The position numbers and the translations under genes are program-made. From assembly GCA_902705825.1 (NCBI GenBank), contig CACSIL010000053.1, positions 104,261-158,641 on the forward strand: DNA of 54,381 nucleotides. The letters are read 5' to 3'. Below the pieces are notes generated by a model. That model was not told the DNA's origin, ran no database searches, and saw only the letters and a list, made by a program, of their open reading frames with translations. This DNA comes from Halioglobus japonicus. GTDB taxonomy: Bacteria > Pseudomonadota > Gammaproteobacteria > Pseudomonadales > Halieaceae. Positions 52,796 to 54,381 of the stretch are shown here, in pieces. Each line of letters starts with the position of its first letter. Position 1 is the first letter of the stretch.

Positions 52796-53764
52796 TCAGA
52801 GACAGGGCAAAACCTGCTCACCGAAGAGGCGCATAGAGCGGTCTACCACTGCCAGGTCTGGGCCGCCGAAGTTCATCAGGCAGGCGATGTGGCCGATGCC
52901 CACGGCCTCGTAGCGGCGGATCTGGTCTATGCATTCTCGGGGTTCTCCGATGATAAAATGATCATCGCATAGCACCCGCAGTTCACGTTCTGACTTGTCC
53001 AGACCGGTGACGCTCTCGTGGCCCCAGGTATCATAGAGCGCCAGTAGCGCACTTGCGAAGAACGCCTCCGCCTCTTTTTTGTGGGCTGCGTTGTCAACCA
53101 CACAGACGATCCGGTTCAATGTCGGTTTTTGCAGTGCCTTGCTGTGTGCCGCGAGGGCTTCGTGGTAGGCGCCCACCAGCGCACTGACCTCGTCGAACTT
53201 CTGTGTGGTACTGATAAGGTATTCATCGCCCAGCCGCGCCGCTCTATCGATAGCGACCTTCGCATGGCCGCCCACATAAATAGGCGGGTTGGGCCGCTGT
53301 AGCGGTAGCGGAAAGAGTTCAAAATCCAGCAGATCAAAGCTGTCACCGCGCTGCGTGACTCTCTCTCCCTGCCACAGCCGCCGGATCAGCGAGAGCCCTT
53401 CCTCGAGCTGTTTACCACGGTGTTTTCCCAGCATGCCGAAGGCGCGCATGTCTCGCTCAGAATAGCCGTTGGCAACACCGAGGCTCAGCCTGCCTTCACA
53501 GAGCACATCCAGCATGGCAGCCTCCTGGGCGACTCGCAGGGGGTGATGAATTGGAAGCAACAACATATTGGTGCCCAACCGGATACTGCTCGTCACTGGC
53601 GCCAGAGCGGCCAGTGCCATCAGTGGGTCCGGATACATCATTCGCTGTGAGTGGTGTTCATGTGTCCAGAGTGTGTGAAAGCCCAGCGCTTCGGCCAGCG
53701 TGGCCTGGGCGCGCATTCCGTTGAAGTCGGCGAGAGATTGCACTGGCGCAAATCCGAATTCCAT
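52796..53764 (-). CDS. Luciferase-like (LLM-class) flavin-dependent monooxygenase
   Basis: A 322-aa bacterial luciferase-like protein: EFGFAPVQSLADFNGMRAQATLAEALGFHTLWTHEHHS at the N-terminus, SIRLGTNMLLLPIHHPLRVAQEAAMLD, and GRLSLGVANGYSERDMRAFG. It uses FMN or F420 to oxidise an unknown small molecule. A 27-codon ORF with a strong ribosome site lies 51 bp upstream. Confidence 0.88.
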   Translation of the reverse strand: MEFGFAPVQSLADFNGMRAQATLAEALGFHTLWTHEHHSQRMMYPDPLMALAALAPVTSSIRLGTNMLLLPIHHPLRVAQEAAMLDVLCEGRLSLGVANGYSERDMRAFGMLGKHRGKQLEEGLSLIRRLWQGERVTQRGDSFDLLDFELFPLPLQRPNPPIYVGGHAKVAIDRAARLGDEYLISTTQKFDEVSALVGAYHEALAAHSKALQKPTLNRIVCVVDNAAHKKEAEAFFASALLALYDTWGHESVTGLDKSERELRVLCDDHFIIGEPRECIDQIRRYEAVGIGHIACLMNFGGPDLAVVDRSMRLFGEQVLPCL

Positions 53765-53815
53765 AAAGCAGCTCCGAGTATTAGCGGGGCGACGCCATCG
53801 ATGGTGTCGCGAAGG

Positions 53816-53899
53816 TTATAAGCGCTTTGGCTGGCCGATGCCCGGCAGCATCAGGCTAACCGGCAACGCCAGGATGGTGTTATAGGTGGGGTGTCGCAT
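53816..53899 (-). CDS. Possible 27-aa small protein or leader peptide
   Basis: ATG at 53899-53897 with GGAGG 7 nt upstream opens a 27-codon frame ending TAA at 53816 (begins MRHPTYNTILALPVSLMLPG). The middle is hydrophobic. It is followed after 51 bp by the LLM monooxygenase. It could be a small membrane protein, a leader peptide, or chance. No family is recognised. Confidence 0.45.
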   Translation of the reverse strand: MRHPTYNTILALPVSLMLPGIGQPKRL

Positions 53900-54080
53900 A
53901 CGTCGTCCTCCATTGCTGTGATAGCCGCACTGTGGGAGCCACTCACTATAGGCCTCGCACAGTCGCCGTGCAGCCCGATTGCTGGATTTCCCTTGCAAAC
54001 TGTCAGTATTTCTTACACCTGGGCCAAGTTTCTGAACAACAAGTATAAAAATACCAATAAAAACAGCGCTATAGAAACCA

Positions 54081-54095
54081 TGGTACAAACTTTGC
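54081..54095 (+). promoter_or_regulatory. Sigma-54-type promoter before the last gene
   Basis: TGGTACAAACTTTGC fits the -24/-12 pattern (TGG-N9-TTGC, GG and GC 12 bp apart), with T instead of C at the fourth base. It lies about 70 bp before the ATG at 54164. It would need RpoN and an enhancer-binding protein. Confidence 0.55.
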
Positions 54096-54163
54096 CTTTT
54101 TTCACTTCAGCCGAGGCTTGAATGCTTTTGCACATTTTTATTATAAGATTTAGGAGGCATATT

Positions 54164-54381
54164 ATGCTGAATCTAGGAAGGATACATTTGGGGCCAGCGA
54201 AGCGGACGCTTCTGGCATTACCTCTCGTCGCTCTTCCCGCCCTCATGCCTACTGTGGCGCATGCGGTACCTGTGCCGGTGGATTTATCGGGTTGGATCGA
54301 GAACGGTTTTAAAGGAAACAATGGTGCCGGCAGCTGGAACGTGCAGACAGGGAATGACTCGGTGTTGCAATCCACCAACGG
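54164..54381 (+). CDS. Exported protein, N-terminal part (possible PEP-CTERM protein; 3' end outside window)
   Basis: The ATG at 54164 follows AGGAGG (54152-54157). The 72 visible residues have a signal peptide (LLALPLVALPALMPTVAHA) and then DLSGWIENGFKGNNGAGSW and VQTGNDSVLQSTNG. This start, with a Trp/Gly-rich first strand, is common in PEP-CTERM-sorted proteins, but the C-terminus that would prove it is outside the window. A sigma-54-type promoter lies upstream, as for PEP-CTERM genes under PrsK/PrsR. Other secreted proteins are possible. Confidence 0.7.
   Translation, partial: MLNLGRIHLGPAKRTLLALPLVALPALMPTVAHAVPVPVDLSGWIENGFKGNNGAGSWNVQTGNDSVLQSTN

Noticed and set aside
53891..54121. 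A 76-codon plus-strand frame before the last gene
   Set aside because: It lacks a ribosome site, crosses the sigma-54-type promoter and has no motif.
1..54381. tRNA genes, rRNA genes, CRISPR arrays
   Set aside because: I saw no T-loop-like GGTTCRA signatures with cloverleaf arms and no regularly spaced direct repeats.

Overview
The window reads as chromosomal DNA of a marine gammaproteobacterium, probably from the Cellvibrionales/Halieaceae (OM60/NOR5) side. This is judged from gene content: ATP-type PckA, DUF3581, DUF3108, PpnN, an SpeA/carboxynorspermidine polyamine operon, NspC, and sulfotransferases mixed with glycosyltransferases. The genus is an inference. Coding density is high and many neighbours overlap by 1-4 nt. 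I see no tRNA, rRNA, CRISPR array or intact insertion sequence. The left end cuts a sulfotransferase gene and the right end cuts a gene for an exported protein.

Layout. 0-2.1 kb: the end of a sulfotransferase, then a DUF222-HNH nuclease gene with a near-perfect LexA box in its promoter and three copies of a 16-bp palindromic motif in its coding sequence. 2.1-10.1 kb: an ABC exporter operon (adaptor, permease, ATPase) and an RND efflux operon headed by a YgaV/BigR-like ArsR regulator whose promoter carries a perfect dyad. 10.2-19.7 kb: a surface-glycan and lipid island with three paralogous GT8-like putative glycosyltransferases, an ELM1-family glycosyltransferase, a second sulfotransferase, a 2OG-Fe(II) oxygenase and a phosphopantetheinyl transferase. 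Embedded in it is an overlapping DUF3108 - diacylglycerol kinase - Tam41-like CDP-DAG synthase operon. 19.7-24.8 kb: DUF3581, a DUF3313 lipoprotein, a membrane-anchored sulfatase, an SDR plus SRPBCC pair, and an orphan Anbu proteasome-like peptidase. 24.9-35.3 kb: an LprI/MliC two-domain protein, an acyl-CoA dehydrogenase, a TauD-type dioxygenase, a glycine-zipper lipoprotein, PpnN, a CBU_0592-type membrane protein, a BaiN/RdsA flavoprotein, a stand-alone encapsulated-ferritin homologue, a DUF2254 membrane protein and a second FAD protein. 35.3-38.9 kb: sugar transferase, UbiA prenyltransferase and B12-binding radical SAM enzyme. 39.0-43.1 kb: SulP transporter and PckA transcribed divergently from one compact control region, plus a ribbon-helix-helix protein. 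43.1-47.5 kb: speA - carboxynorspermidine synthase - nspC. 47.9-54.4 kb: DUF1161, an MltD-type transglycosylase, a Nudix hydrolase, a large beta-propeller lipoprotein, a luciferase-like monooxygenase preceded by a 27-codon ORF, and an exported protein behind a sigma-54-type promoter.

How they work together. The sulfotransferases, glycosyltransferases, ELM1 protein and oxygenase plausibly build and sulfate a surface glycan. DagK and the Tam41-like enzyme could return diacylglycerol to phosphatidate and CDP-DAG beside them. SpeA, carboxynorspermidine synthase and NspC give a route to spermidine/norspermidine without AdoMet decarboxylase. The most unusual signals are the SOS-controlled, palindrome-bearing HNH gene, the bacterial Tam41-like enzyme coupled to DagK, and the RND pump under a probable reactive-sulfur sensor.
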